From assembly GCF_030272615.1 (NCBI RefSeq), contig NC_081414.1, positions 908,679,009-908,743,008 of the forward strand: 64,000 bases of DNA, given 5' to 3'. Position numbers and translations under genes: made by a program. Source of the stretch: Cryptomeria japonica (taxonomy: Eukaryota; Streptophyta; Pinopsida; Cupressales; Cupressaceae). A model generated the notes under the pieces. It did no database searches and was not told where the DNA came from. It saw nothing but the letters and a program-made list of their open reading frames with translations. Of this stretch, positions 1 through 10,763 are shown piece by piece. Within the stretch, counting starts at the first letter, position 1. The number at the start of each line of letters is the position of its first letter.

Positions 1-489
1 TCTCTAAAGGCTTTGAACTTTCCAAATGCCTCAGACTTGTCTTTCAAGAATGTAACCCACATCATTATTGAGCAATCATCAGTAAGAATCATGAAATACC
101 TATCTCCCTGAATACTTCTAGTTTCCATAGGACCACACAAATTAGTATGCACAAGGTCAAGTAATTTTTCTACTGAGAAAGACTTACCTTTGAAAGTTGA
201 GGAAGACATCTTCCCAAGTTGACATTCTCTGCATAAAGAATTCTTCGGTTTGTTCAGCAAAGGCAATCCTCTTACTAGCCTTTACTATATTATCAAAATT
301 GATATGACAAATTCTCCTATGCCATATCCAACTGTCATCAAACTTAGCCATTAGATACCGACTTATCTTGGCATTCAACTGAAATAAGTTACCTCTGGTC
401 TGCTTACTGGTGGCAATAAGTTCACCACTCTTTCCAATTATATTACAGACTCCACCTTTGAACTCCAGAATGAGTCCTTTATCATTTAG
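1..489 (-). pseudogene. C1 pre-integrase zinc finger and start of integrase core (partial)
   Basis: The minus-strand translation holds the GAG-pre-integrase region (WIWHRRICHINFDNIVKASK) followed by the opening of the integrase core, with HTNLCGPM and then YFMILTDDCS. In Copia integrases the first motif is normally HTDLCGP, whose Asp is the first catalytic residue; here it reads Asn. The integrase would insert element cDNA into the nucleus's DNA, but this copy cannot be active as it stands. The protein continues past the window start, so its length is unknown. Family assignment rests on these motifs and on the gag and protease next door. Confidence 0.75.
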
Positions 490-1470
490 CTAAGAAACAC
501 TCAACAGGTTATGCTTAAGACCTTCTACCCAGTAGACATCATCTGCACTGCTCTTTCCATTCAGTGAGATGGATCCTTTACCTTTTAGCAAACATGGTGC
601 ATCATTGCCAAATCTGACAACACCTCCATCATATTCTTCTAGAGATAGAAACTTTCTCCTATCACCAATCATGTGATGAGAACAACCACTATGAATTATC
701 CACTCATTAGAGTTGTCAATGTGAGAGACAAGTGCTTTCTTGTAAGACACTTCTTCCTTTACAGCTACAAATACTATGTCTTCATTTTCTTCATCCTCAG
801 ATTCTTCATCAATAACACCTTCATCCATTGCAACAAGACAATTTCTTCTATTTCCTCCTTTATACTTTCTAAACCTCTCTGGTTTATCCCTATTGTCATT
901 GTTAGGATAGTTAACAGCTATATGTCCTATCTTATTGTAGGAAAAACATTTTAAAGGAAGCTTACCTCTATATTTTCCAGTACCTTTTGGAAGTCTCTTG
1001 GCAAGAAGAGCTTCAAACCCCATCAGAATTTCTTCATCATCCATACCTCTACTTTGCATGGATTCATAACTAGTACTTGCTTCTTTTCCTATTCTGGTTG
1101 GTGCAACAGATGCTCTAAAAGTTGACTCAATCTTTTGAACACTACCATCATAGCTATTCAACTCATATGCAATTAACTTTGCAATGATAGAGTCTAAGGA
1201 TACCTTGGTTTTGTCAATAGACCTTAGTTCATGGATAGAAGCAACTCTGATTGCATAAATTAGTAACAATGATCTCAAGACTTTACTAACAACGGTGGCA
1301 TCATCAATCATTCCACTAGTGCTCTTGATATCTCCAACAATAGTCTCGATTCTTATGCCATATTGTTGAATGGTATCACCTTCAACCATCCTCATGTCTT
1401 CAAATTTTCCTCTAAGGCTCTCTTCCTTAGCTTTCTTTACATGTTCATCACTGCCATAAATAATTTCCAA
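490..1470 (-). pseudogene. C1 Copia gag (UBN2 type) and aspartic protease
   Basis: A 326-codon open stretch covers most of gag and the protease start. The gag part resembles the UBN2/Copia gag fold. A CCHC zinc knuckle is present but damaged: CFSYNKIGHIAVNYP keeps the first Cys and the His but has Tyr in place of the second and last Cys. The protease motif is IIHSGCSHHM, with His replacing the catalytic Asp of the usual DSGCSHH. Downstream residues (KFLSLEEYDGG, GLKHNLLSVS) are typical of the Copia protease to pre-integrase linker. RNA binding and polyprotein processing would both be impaired, so I call it a pseudogene despite its length. Confidence 0.8.
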
Positions 1471-1518
1471 TGTGTCCCATACATCTTTAGGAGTGTCCTT
1501 TTCTTGTACATCAATGAA

Positions 1519-1737
1519 CTAGATATCAGACAAACTGCTAATAAGAGCTTCCATGACTTGCCCATTTTCTTGAATCACCCTCTTCTGATCATTGGTCAAA
1601 GTGCCAATGGGAATCACATAGGTATTCTCAACATAGCTCCAGTGTTGAACACCCAAACTCTTGATATAGATCTTCATTATGTCCTTCCATATTTTGAAGT
1701 TATCTCTATTGAACTTAGGACCTTCCCTCTTCATCAT
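1519..1737 (-). pseudogene. C1 Copia gag N-terminus
   Basis: Seventy-two codons beginning MMKREGPKFNRDNFKIWK, a typical Copia gag start (a short head followed by a YKIWK-like motif). A stop separates it from the rest of gag at 490-1470, so the two pieces are one broken gene. It lies about 60 bp downstream of the primer binding site, as expected for the first ORF of a Copia element. Confidence 0.7.
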
Positions 1738-1794
1738 TAAGGCAAGATCTTTTACCTCAAGCAGTTAAGATTATATCACCAAGGACCTAGAGTT

Positions 1795-1806
1795 GTTCTG
1801 ATACCA
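1795..1806 (-). promoter_or_regulatory. C1 primer binding site (initiator Met tRNA type)
   Basis: On the minus strand the 12 bases read TGGTATCAGAAC, one base from TGGTATCAGAGC, the usual plant Copia site complementary to the 3' end of initiator methionine tRNA. It lies five bases inside the LTR end at 1812. It would prime minus-strand cDNA synthesis. Confidence 0.8.
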
Positions 1807-1811
1807 ACTAA

Positions 1812-3209
1812 TGAATAATGATGAACAAAAGATACCCTAACTAGTACTAAGAGGGGGGGTGAATCAGTACAGACAAAAAACATTCTCAACAAATTATCAA
1901 GTTAAAAGCAACACCAACCGGTTCTTTCATTACTAAACTTAACCATGGCAATACCGGTTAAACACAGTAAGACTTCAGACAACATAAACTGATAAGTTTG
2001 AACACTTCAAATACATTCAATACTTGATAACAACTTAACCCATAAACATATTCATGTGGTATAACAGTAATACCATAGCCTAATACCTCTACATGCATAA
2101 TCACTCAAACAAAGAACCCTTAATCATCAGATGAAAATTGCACAACACATGACACAAATTTTTCATGTGGAAACCCAAATGGGAAAAACCATGGTGGGGA
2201 TGAATACCCAAAAGCTTGTTTTTGAACTCTTTTGAAGCTTGATCTACTAGGAGCCTTGTCCAATTAAAGACTTTACAATAAGGTTCTACTAGGAATCGAT
2301 CTTGTTAAAGATCACCCGATTAGGGGATGGCTATATACCCTGTTCAAGGTTGAAACCCTATTAAAGGTTACCTTGCTAGAGGATTTAAAGAACTCAATAA
2401 ACTTGAGTCACCTCATTAGAGGATTTATAGTAGGCCTGTTAAAGCTACCTGGTAAAGGGATTTTCCAACTGTTGAAATGGTTAGAAGACAACAAGTAAAA
2501 ACTCTGATCTAATAACAACACTACATGCCAAGGCAGATCCTTTCAATTCCTCTACTTCTGTAAACACACTTTGCAATTTTCTTTTATTGGTCTGGCAAGT
2601 ATCTCATCACTTGAATACACACATTACATTTTCCAATAACTTACAATAACAAACATCATCGACCTTATAGACAACAATTAGGTCAGTAGCATAAACCCTA
2701 AACCCTAAGCATCTTAGGTTTACAATACAGGCGGTCCAATCCTAACCATCCAAACACTTTGTATATAGAAATACAATCTCAAATAGATCACAAGACAATC
2801 TGCATCATTCATTCTTCACCCTATATGGGAATCAGTAACTCATCATGCTTTCTTCTCATACCACCAAGAAGAATGTTCATTCTCGAGGTAGAATTTTAAT
2901 GCAGTCAATCTTCTCATGCAAGATCCTCAAGGAAATCCTTCACGTGCACCAAGCTACCGTGGCACCTCGAGCTCATCCTCATTTCTTAGCTAAGTCATCA
3001 CAAAATGTCATTGGTTGCATCGCACAAGCTGGATTGCCAAACTGGAAACCCTAAAGCTAAGACTACCAACTGGTAGTCGCACTTAGTGAAACCTCGACAC
3101 CAGTTCACTACGTTTCTTCATATCGTTTCACCAACTTCTTTCAATCTGCATACCGGTTCACTTACACTTATTGACATCAATGAAAACATATATTATCATC
3201 ATATCAACA
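1812..3209 (-). repeat. C1 5' LTR (about 1,398 bp)
   Basis: On the minus strand it begins TGTTGATATGATG and ends TTCA beside the primer site, giving TG...CA ends. About 40-60 bp from its 3' end it has the G-rich block at 1849-1868 (AAGAGGGGGGGTGAATCAG on plus) shared with every other Copia-type LTR in this window. A second shared block, GTGGAAACCCAAATGGG, lies near 2166-2200. The right boundary is inferred from the TGTTG start and from where C2 coding sequence resumes. The other LTR is outside the window, so the target duplication cannot be tested. No coding sequence is evident inside. Confidence 0.7.
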
Positions 3210-3214
3210 TGTCA

Positions 3215-4377
3215 GTTCATCATATGCCAATATTTCTAACTTTCTTACCCATTTTACATTCTCTACATACCGGATTATGAGGTTTAACAATCTTGGGAAA
3301 ATCTCTGACAACCAGTATTGAACTGATCTTTACTATGCAATCAAAATTTACATGACAAATCCTCTTATGCCATAACCAACTTTCATCAATCTAAGCAATC
3401 AAGCAAGCCTTCTCACCAGAGTTCAAATGAAAGATATTACCTTTGGTCTGAGTTTCGGAAGCAATCTCCAATCCATATTTATTGATGATCTTACATTTTC
3501 CATCCTTGAATTGAAAATGCAATCCTTTATCCACCATCTGACCTATGCTAAAAACATTATGCTTTAAGCCTTCAACATAATAAACATTGTCAGTATTAGT
3601 CTTACCATCTAATGATATTGTTCTTTTGCCTTTAATCCTACATGCCTTGTTGTCTCCAAATATGACCAATCCACCATCAAATTCTTGCAATGATAAGAAC
3701 TTTCTTCTGTCACCAGGCATGTGATGCAAGCATCCACTGTCTATAACCCATTCATCATTTTCTTCAATTTTAGCAGCCAAGGCCTTTTCCTCAGTATGTG
3801 TTGCTTCAATGACAGATTCTAGAGAATCATCCTTAATAGAAATAAAGACCCAATCTTTGCTGGATGAGGCACCATTACCAGATCCACTCACAGGTTCATC
3901 ATCATCATCAGAAATACCAAAATCATCATCACCAACATAATAACATGATTTATCCTTATTTCATCTGAATCTAGATCTACTATGATATTCAGGATTAGAT
4001 TATAATTCCTCACAAATCTTTCATGATTTCTAGCATCTCTTTGACGACATCTAGATGCAAAATGACCAATCTTATTGCATGAAATACATTTAAAAGGGAC
4101 TTTTCCTTCATACTTACTTCCAGTTGGTCCTTTAGGAATTAATCTAGCAATCAGGGCTTCCAACTCTTCAAGTTCTCTTCTATTCATTAGCAGGTGTCAG
4201 TGTTCCAGAATTAGGATCATGAGTTATATACCCTTTCTCCACTATCTCCCAAACTTCATCTCCAAGACATCTGAGATGAATCTTCATTCACTCCTTCCAT
4301 ATTTTGTAATTTGTACCACCAAATCTGGGACTCTCCTTCTGGTAAGGATTGAATGTAGAACTTGATGCAGTTGCCAT
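3215..4377 (-). pseudogene. C2 Copia gag-protease-pre-integrase, broken
   Basis: The minus-strand ATG at 4377 opens a typical Copia gag head (FNPYQKESPRFGGTNYKIWK). A stop and an apparent internal deletion follow: the sequence jumps from the gag N-terminus to a zinc knuckle, CISCNKIGHFASRC, an intact CCHC with C-x2-C-x4-H-x4-C spacing near 4060. A frameshift separates this from the protease frame (3391-3891), where the catalytic motif VIDSGCLHHM is intact. Pre-integrase residues follow to about 3220, including CRECKMGKK, the Cys pair of the integrase zinc finger. The middle of gag is missing, so it cannot make a normal capsid. Confidence 0.75.
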
Positions 4378-4418
4378 CGGATCTGCTCAAGTAGTTAAGC
4401 TTGTATAGAGAGGACCTC

Positions 4419-4430
4419 GCTCTCACACCA
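4419..4430 (-). promoter_or_regulatory. C2 primer binding site
   Basis: The minus strand reads TGGTGTGAGAGC, two bases from the initiator-Met consensus TGGTATCAGAGC. It lies two bases from the LTR end at 4433. Confidence 0.65.
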
Positions 4431-4432
4431 AT

Positions 4433-4950
4433 TGTTGGAATGAACTGATACTGATAGTAAACTAAGAGGGGGGGGGGGGGTGAATCAGTTTAATCACAAG
4501 TACAACAATTAATTCAATTATAAACCTTATACCAGAGCACCACACAAGGAAAGATATATAATGAAAGCACAACACACATAACACCAATATTTTGACGTGG
4601 AAAACCCAAAAAGGGAAAAACCACAATGGGAAACCCTACCCACAATTAGATGAATAATTCATAGTAATATTATGAATAATTACAATGGGGTCTACACTTG
4701 CAGAAAGACCAACAGCCTAGAGTGCACTACTCATCACAAAGGGAAGTCTCACTAACTTACATAAACATCAAACTACAATCCGAAAAGAAATAAATTGTGA
4801 AAGTAGCATCTACTAATACTTGATATAGTTTTGGTTAAGCACTGATATCTGCTCTGATAGTCCTAAAAATTATTGAACAAGAATTTTAACGCTTGAGTCA
4901 AAATATTTGTCTTTCTAGATTTATTTTTCCCTCTATCAAGGTTCAAGGTT
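4433..4950 (-). repeat. C2 5' LTR, outer end unresolved
   Basis: The plus strand starts TGTTGGAATGAACTG. The G-rich block at 4466-4490 contains a long G run followed by TGAATCAG, and the GTGGAAAACCC block is near 4597-4640; both are shared with the other Copia LTRs here. I cannot find a convincing outer CA end; 4950 is where recognisable similarity stops and is approximate. Confidence 0.55.
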
Positions 4951-5550
4951 TAGGGTTTTAGGGGTTATGATTTCTAATTAAGTCTTGTAAAAGAAAAACC
5001 CTGAGCCTATTATATTTTTTCATTACCTTTTCTGCTTAAGCCAAGGGTCAGTTACTGTTGGTGGGGCCATTGTAATTCCTAAGCATTAAGTTTTGTTTGA
5101 CCGATCCCTTTTAGTATTCATGCCAGTGCATATAAATTTTTCTTAATTCTAATATTTTTCATACTTCGGCCTGTGGATAAAAGCATAATAGATCTGACGG
5201 TCTACATTTCCCTGTGGTCGAAAATGCAATGAAGATAAAGACTATGACATCACAAGATGATGTCACATGTCCTTGGCAGAGAAGGATGAGTCGACGGTTT
5301 GACCTTTCAAACCTTTAATATTACCGCTTCCTAGCAAGTAAAACCCGAGTTACTAAGGGTGTATGTTTCTGTACATGCTTGTATTGAATGATGATGTTTT
5401 AATCTTGGTCCAAGAAGTGCTCAGGAGTTAGCGGCCATTATTAAGTGATCGTTACAGTTGGAAAGTAAACAAAGAACAGTTCCATCGATTTTTATAACCC
5501 CGTGATCAAGAGATGCAAGGATATTATGGACCATGGCATCATGAGATGAT
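4951..5550. other. Unassigned non-coding stretch
   Basis: No ORF with recognisable content. Short direct and inverted motifs occur around 5245-5275 (GACATCACAAGATGATGTC, an imperfect palindrome), with a similar one at 5535-5553. It may be LTR or leader sequence of an old element. Confidence 0.4.
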
Positions 5551-5978
5551 GCCACATGTCTGAGGAGGGCCAAGGAAAGCTAATGGTGGGGTCACTAAAA
5601 GTGGAAAAGTAAGCGATGAGTTGGATATGCCACAACATCCTAAGGGTGAACCCGCTTGCCATATTGGAGGGTCAATGTTAGATTGATTGGTTTGGTTCAT
5701 GAGATTTGACAACGTGAAAGATGATCGGTGGATGGGTTTTAAACTTTTCAATTGCAAGTTAGATGCCATGTGTCCAAGGAGGGCCAAGGAAAGCCGATGG
5801 TGGGGTCACTAAAAGTGGAAAAGTAAGTGATGAGTTGGATATGCCACAACATCCTAAGGGTGAACCTGCTTGCCATATTGGAGGGTCAATGTTAGATTGA
5901 TTGGTTTGGTTCGTGAGATTTGCCAACGTGAAAGATGATCGACAGACGGGTTTTAAACTTTTCAAATGCAAGTTAGAG
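5551..5978. repeat. 214-bp tandem duplication, two copies
   Basis: Units 5551-5764 and 5765-5978 align base for base with a constant 214-bp offset and only scattered substitutions. Landmarks such as GAGGGCCAAGGAAAGC, CACAACATCCTAAGGGTGAA and TTTTAAACTTTTCAA recur at the same spacing. No convincing protein is encoded on either strand. The second copy ends where the sequence changes from GCAAGTTAGA to GCCGATATT. Confidence 0.85.
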
Positions 5979-6390
5979 CCGATATTTCACTCATGTGAGT
6001 AATAATGGTGGATGAGACAATGACATTTCATTCCAAGCAATAATAAAAGCACTCTCAAAGCTATTTTTGATTCACAAAGAGATTCATAGCGATTCAGAGG
6101 ACATCCTCATGGCTGAAGAAGATTGAGATGATTTCTTGCAACATAGAATTGCTATTCCCCTGGTGTAATGAAAGCAATAAGTTCATTTGAGCTTTTTCAT
6201 CTATTTTGAAGCAATTGATGTTGTGAATTGTGCACAAAATTGTAGGAAAAGAGTTTTAATTGTTCTAGGGTTAGAAGCTAAACAAAGAAAGGTGAAATTG
6301 CTTTAATTACTATTGTAATTTAAATCTTGTGTTATCCCTAGTCTTTTCCTTCCTAATTCGAAGCTATAGTACAAAACCCTAGTTCAAAAG
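5979..6390. other. Leader upstream of the E0 reading frame
   Basis: AT-rich sequence without an ORF, leading to the ATG at 6391. It could be the 5' UTR or LTR end of the E0 element. I found no clear primer site or LTR boundary. Confidence 0.35.
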
Positions 6391-9300
6391 ATGGCTCCCT
6401 CACGAAAACATTTAGGGCGGACTAAATACCTAAAGAGAAATCTTTATGATGATTTCTTAGACCAATTGAAGTGCTCGACAAATGATAGGTACCAAGGGCA
6501 AAAATTTTCTCATGGAAAAACCCTAGGAGAAGGGTTGACTGATAAAACATACCGCTTGGCAAATGATAGGGTACCAATTACTAGGTTAGAGAAGTTCAAA
6601 TTATGGTATAGATAGAGAAACTTACATTCCCCACTCTCAAGTCCTTGGCAATATGATTCAGTTAAAACTAGTGGTGTCGAGTGTGTTCATGGATGTCAAC
6701 CTTCTTAAGGTTGTTGCAAACAGATATGACCCTATCTCGAGGGTTATAAGGGGAAATGAAGGAGAAACTCTGCTAACAATCAGAAGAGAGGAATTCCAGG
6801 AGATTTTTGACTTATATGAACCATCTTCTAACCTGGTACAAGTAGATTTGAATGAGTTAAAGGTAGAGTATTATAAATTGAAACATTTCATTAGAAGTAA
6901 TTTTCTTCCAATGCATTTGGCTAGAGCAGGAAAGACAACGTACTACATTGGCCCTAGCTCAAAGAAGCCATTCCCTATTGGTACTTTTTCTCCTTATTTT
7001 CAAGCTACCTTTTTCTCTTTGTGTTAGATCTTGGGTTTCAATCCAATTATAGTTATGCCACCTGATTTCATGTATATGGCCATGCAAATTCAACATCCAG
7101 ATTATATAGTGATTTTTTACTTTTCCCCATACCTTGAAGATAAGATTCATGAGGGGTTGCAAGATATTAAAAATGAAGTGGTTGGTACTAAATTCTACTA
7201 GTATTCCTTTCTCATGCACATGTTCCAATATAGGAATGAAGATTACTTTGAAGGTACTATGAACCTCAAGAGGACAATTGACAATAAGGAAATTCCAGTG
7301 CAACTTTGGAGCACAAATATGTCTTTGGACAGACAGGAGGCTAGTTTTGTGAGATTTGATGACAACTTTTCTTCTAGGTTAAGACAAAGGTTGACAGTGA
7401 ACCCACCAAGGATCCCCAAGGAGCTGGATGATTTTGCAGGGCCTAAAGAAATGTTTCCACTTTTGAGGATTGACCACAATTGAGGGGATTTCATCCCTTA
7501 TCCAGTTAGCATTGTTATTAGAATCTATGGTTTTTTTGGTCAGCCACATGTATTGCCTTTTAATGTTCATTTGAGAATAGGTTTTATTGAAGTAATGTGG
7601 CAGATAGGGTGCATCCATGATAAGGAATTAAAGGGAAAAGGAAAAGGAACAATTTTCCCTGATTATACTATCATCCCATATTTTATGATTCTGAAAAGAG
7701 GATATGACAATTTTGGCAAATTCTTTGCACCATATCATTTAGGGGTTAGCATAGCTAGACACAGTGACTTTGAGGGGTTTTACAAAATCTTCAAGACAAG
7801 AATAAAAGGAGGTCTATTACCTCATGAGCATAACTTTCCTTAGGATATAATTAGAAACGAGTTTGATTCCATGACTTAGGATTTGAGGAGAGAGAAATGG
7901 ATAATTTTCAGGAAGTTATGGGCTACAATTCAGAAAATAGATCCAAGCTATGATCCAACAAAAGATTTTACTCCATTTTGTGCTAAATTCGATTTTGTTA
8001 TGAACAATTTCGATGAATTGACTCTTGCATTGAAGGAGAAGAAGGCCAAACTTGAAGAGGTTCATGACCAACAAGTTGAAAGAAGAGATGTACATCGTCT
8101 AGCACCCATCATTGTGGAGGAATTGGTTTTGATTCATCAAAAGAGGATGCAATAGTCAGGCTCATGACCTCCTCTGCCTCAAAGAACATATGATCTGATA
8201 GAAAAGAGAGCAAGATAAGAAAAAAGGTGATGAAGAACAGAGCAACAACGATAGTGGAGGATTAGTGAGGACAAAAGGTAAAATGATAATAAAGACAAAG
8301 CCTTCCCCAAAGGTTCAAATCAAGCCTTTTAAAGGAGTCAAGATCATTGATCTTGAAGATTCAGATAGAAGTCCTTCACCACCACCCATGCCCTTTTCAC
8401 CTTTAATGAAAAATGAAGGAAGATATGCTTGTAGCAACAAGTGTAGAGATGCAAATTGGTATTCCTCCTTTGCCCCCTAATTTGGAGTTGGACCTCACTC
8501 CTTTAGATATTCAGGGTAGAGCTTTTAGGGATGCAATGAAGGAGGCATGTGATAAGTTTCTTGAGGATGATACTTTTTTGAGAAGCCCAACCTTTTTGCA
8601 ATTAGTGTGGAAGATGAAAATTTAAGAATTTAAGAAGAGAAATGACGAGAGAAAAGCTCAGAGGCTAGATAGGTTTGAACATGTGAATCAGGAAGAAGTT
8701 AAGAGTGAGATACTAGAAGAGTTCATGAGAATCACTGCAACTAAGCGCATGATGATTGCAAGGTAGGTTGGAGTTCTAATTTTACCAGAATGGGATATAG
8801 CAGATGCAGTGGCCTTTGATGCAATTAGGAAATCATAGGGCCAACAATTTTTAGTTTAGAGGAGGAAGCAAGGTTGGCATTGAAAGGATCATTTTTTGTA
8901 GATGATTATGCAACCTTGACAATATGGGCATTAGAGGAAGGACCTAGAAAGCCTAATATTAGTGACATGAATTCCAACTTAAGGGGAGGCCTTCTTGTAA
9001 AGAGAGCATCTGACACATCAAGTATGGAGGCTACAAAGTTGAATATTGATGTTGCTAAGTTGGCTCATGAAACTTCAAAGAGAGAAGCCTTGGAAAAGGA
9101 AGAGTTAATGATAAAATTAGACAATATTTTTAATGATTACAATGCAGCTCAACAGAGGTGTGTAGAGTTGCAAATGAGAGGGAAACTCCTTGAGAAAGGA
9201 TAGATAAAAGTCTCCTCCTTTGCACTTACAGGGATATCAAAACCATCAACATCCAAGTCATCACCTGTCATCCATGAAGAAGAATCAGTTCAACCTAACA

Positions 9301-10100
9301 TCAATGTTCATATCCCCAATATATCATTGGTCCCATATGATGATGATGAGGCTGAAGCCACTAGATTTACCAATCCAACTCAATCTCAGCTCTTGGAGAA
9401 GATTGTTGTATTAAAAAATAAGTTGAAGCAATTAGAAGATCAATCAATCGGGCAGAAAAAGGAGATAGTTAGCTCAGTGCTAACTCATTTAAATGAAAAG
9501 GTTGATAGTAGAATTAATAGCATTCATGCTTTGTATTCTTTAGTATTTAATGCTATTCAGAAATTTGATGATGATGAATAAGTGGCAATCCCTTTTTTCA
9601 CAAAATGGTTGCAAAGGGGAAATGATCTTAGAATAATGTCTATGGCTTCTAGGTATCATGCTGAGAGGCCACATGCACTCCAACCAACATATTTGTTGGT
9701 AAAATCAATGTAGGAGGCCCAAATTTTGCCAAAAAATATAGAAAGAAAGGTAAGGGAGATGATGAGAAATTTTAGTGAGTTGAATGAAACTCTTTTGCCA
9801 AATATTGAGGATGAAGATGGGGCAGTCGAGCCTCTACAATTTTGGAAGGAGGAGACAAAGATATTTATTAGTACCCAAGTAGAGTTAATATGTGAAGGGT
9901 TGAACATGGATATGCAAGAGGATAGCATGGACAAAATAATTGCCACGAGGTCATTTTTTGAATCTTTTGAAAGAGAAGCAAATCAAGTAGCCATTAAATA
10001 CACTCCATATAGAGCTAAAGCTGATGAAGCTTTGAGTTATGAATGGCCATCTGATGAAGAGTACAATGGATGGAGTAGGATGTATCTGAATGATGAATAA
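6391..10100 (+). pseudogene. E0: unknown long ORF, decayed (retroelement-type)
   Basis: A reading frame of roughly 1,200 codons broken by at least three frameshifts and many stops. It starts MAPSRKHLGRTKYLKRNL at 6391, shifts frame near 6612, then runs in one frame to 8155 with stops that are mostly TAG (7025, 7199, 7841, 7877, 8153). Later pieces lie at 8265-8625, 8874-9203, 9327-9581 and 9726-10100. The central part is globular; the C-terminal third is acidic and helical (QSQLLEKIVVLKNKLKQL suggests a coiled coil). I do not recognise a catalytic domain, and there is no RT, integrase, protease or zinc knuckle. A segment near 7130-7230 (EGLQDIK... KFYQYSFLMHMFQY once a stop is read through) loosely parallels the conserved core of ORF2 in elements A, B and C. 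Most likely an accessory ORF of a non-autonomous retroelement, but its function is unknown. Confidence 0.55.
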
Positions 10101-10763
10101 GAGTTGTAAATAGTTTGATTTAATTGTTTTCATCTCCTAGTGGCATATATCTTTTGAATCAAAACAACAATGATGGCGATAAAATACATCATGAGTTTTA
10201 AATAAGTGGCTGCTTATTTTGATATTGGTTATATCTTTATTAAGGATGAAACATTTTTGTAAAAAAAGGCAATTGTATGTGATCATTTTAAGATGATAGG
10301 TGTCTTCACTGACCTAAAGCTTGTTAGCTCCCTTGTTTTCTATAAAAGGGAATTCAGGGCTATGAGACAGGCTTCTGATTTTGGTCCCTTTAGTGTTTCA
10401 AAATTTCTGGTTCTAGTAGAAAAGTCTAGGTGAAACGAGCGAATTGTAAAGTCATTTGTAGAGAAAATAGAAAGAGTCTTGTGTGTGGATTTTTGCAGGT
10501 TCTTGAAGGAGTTCAATATAAATTGTGTTTTGATAGAGATAACTGATTTATTCAATAGAAATATAATTCAAATCCATATCTCTCTAGTGTATTGTTCTAC
10601 TATATTTTGAATAAATAAAATCAAGGATTTTCTCATTCATTGCACTGTTGTGGTGTGTGTATTTTTTTGTTCATGCTTTGGTCTAAGGGGACAATTAAAT
10701 GCTTGAGTAGAATAGTAGAGTGGTAGGTTTATTGTAGGGATTTTGATAAGTAGCTTGGGTTGG
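10101..10763 (+). repeat. Probable left part of the G1 5' LTR
   Basis: Non-coding. A TATA-like box (TATAAAAGGG) lies at 10341-10350, and a purine run (AAAAAAAGG) near 10261 is followed by a possible TG start at about 10274. R1 is flanked by a GTTGG duplication, so removing R1 joins 10763 to 12735 and gives one LTR running to the primer site at 13299. Whether this LTR served G1 only or also closed E0 is not resolved. Confidence 0.45.

Larger units (their letters stand above)
1..3209 (-). mobile_element. C1: Ty1/Copia LTR retrotransposon, truncated by window start
   Basis: Read on the minus strand the order is 5' LTR (1812-3209), primer binding site (1795-1806), gag, protease and the start of integrase, running off the left edge. 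The rest of pol and the 3' LTR lie outside the window. It interrupts C2: C2 coding sequence resumes just right of the LTR, near 3215-3300, with the same pre-integrase region that C1 shows at 200-380. C1 is therefore younger than C2. The coding region is decayed by stops and substitutions but is still mostly in one reading direction. Confidence 0.85.
3210..4950 (-). mobile_element. C2: older Copia fragment, gag-protease plus 5' LTR
   Basis: Minus-strand remnant with LTR (from 4433), primer site (4419-4430), gag, protease and pre-integrase region, broken off at about 3210 by C1. It resembles C1 in organisation, but the intact protease motif, different primer site and sequence divergence show a separate element. 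The distal LTR end is not resolved. Confidence 0.75.

Noticed and set aside
2695-2710. Telomere-like AAACCCTAAACCCTA
   Set aside because: Only about two units; not an interstitial telomeric array.
5539-5971. Two similar minus-strand ORFs as duplicated genes
   Set aside because: They are the same frame read through the 214-bp duplication, with no domain; the repeat explains them.
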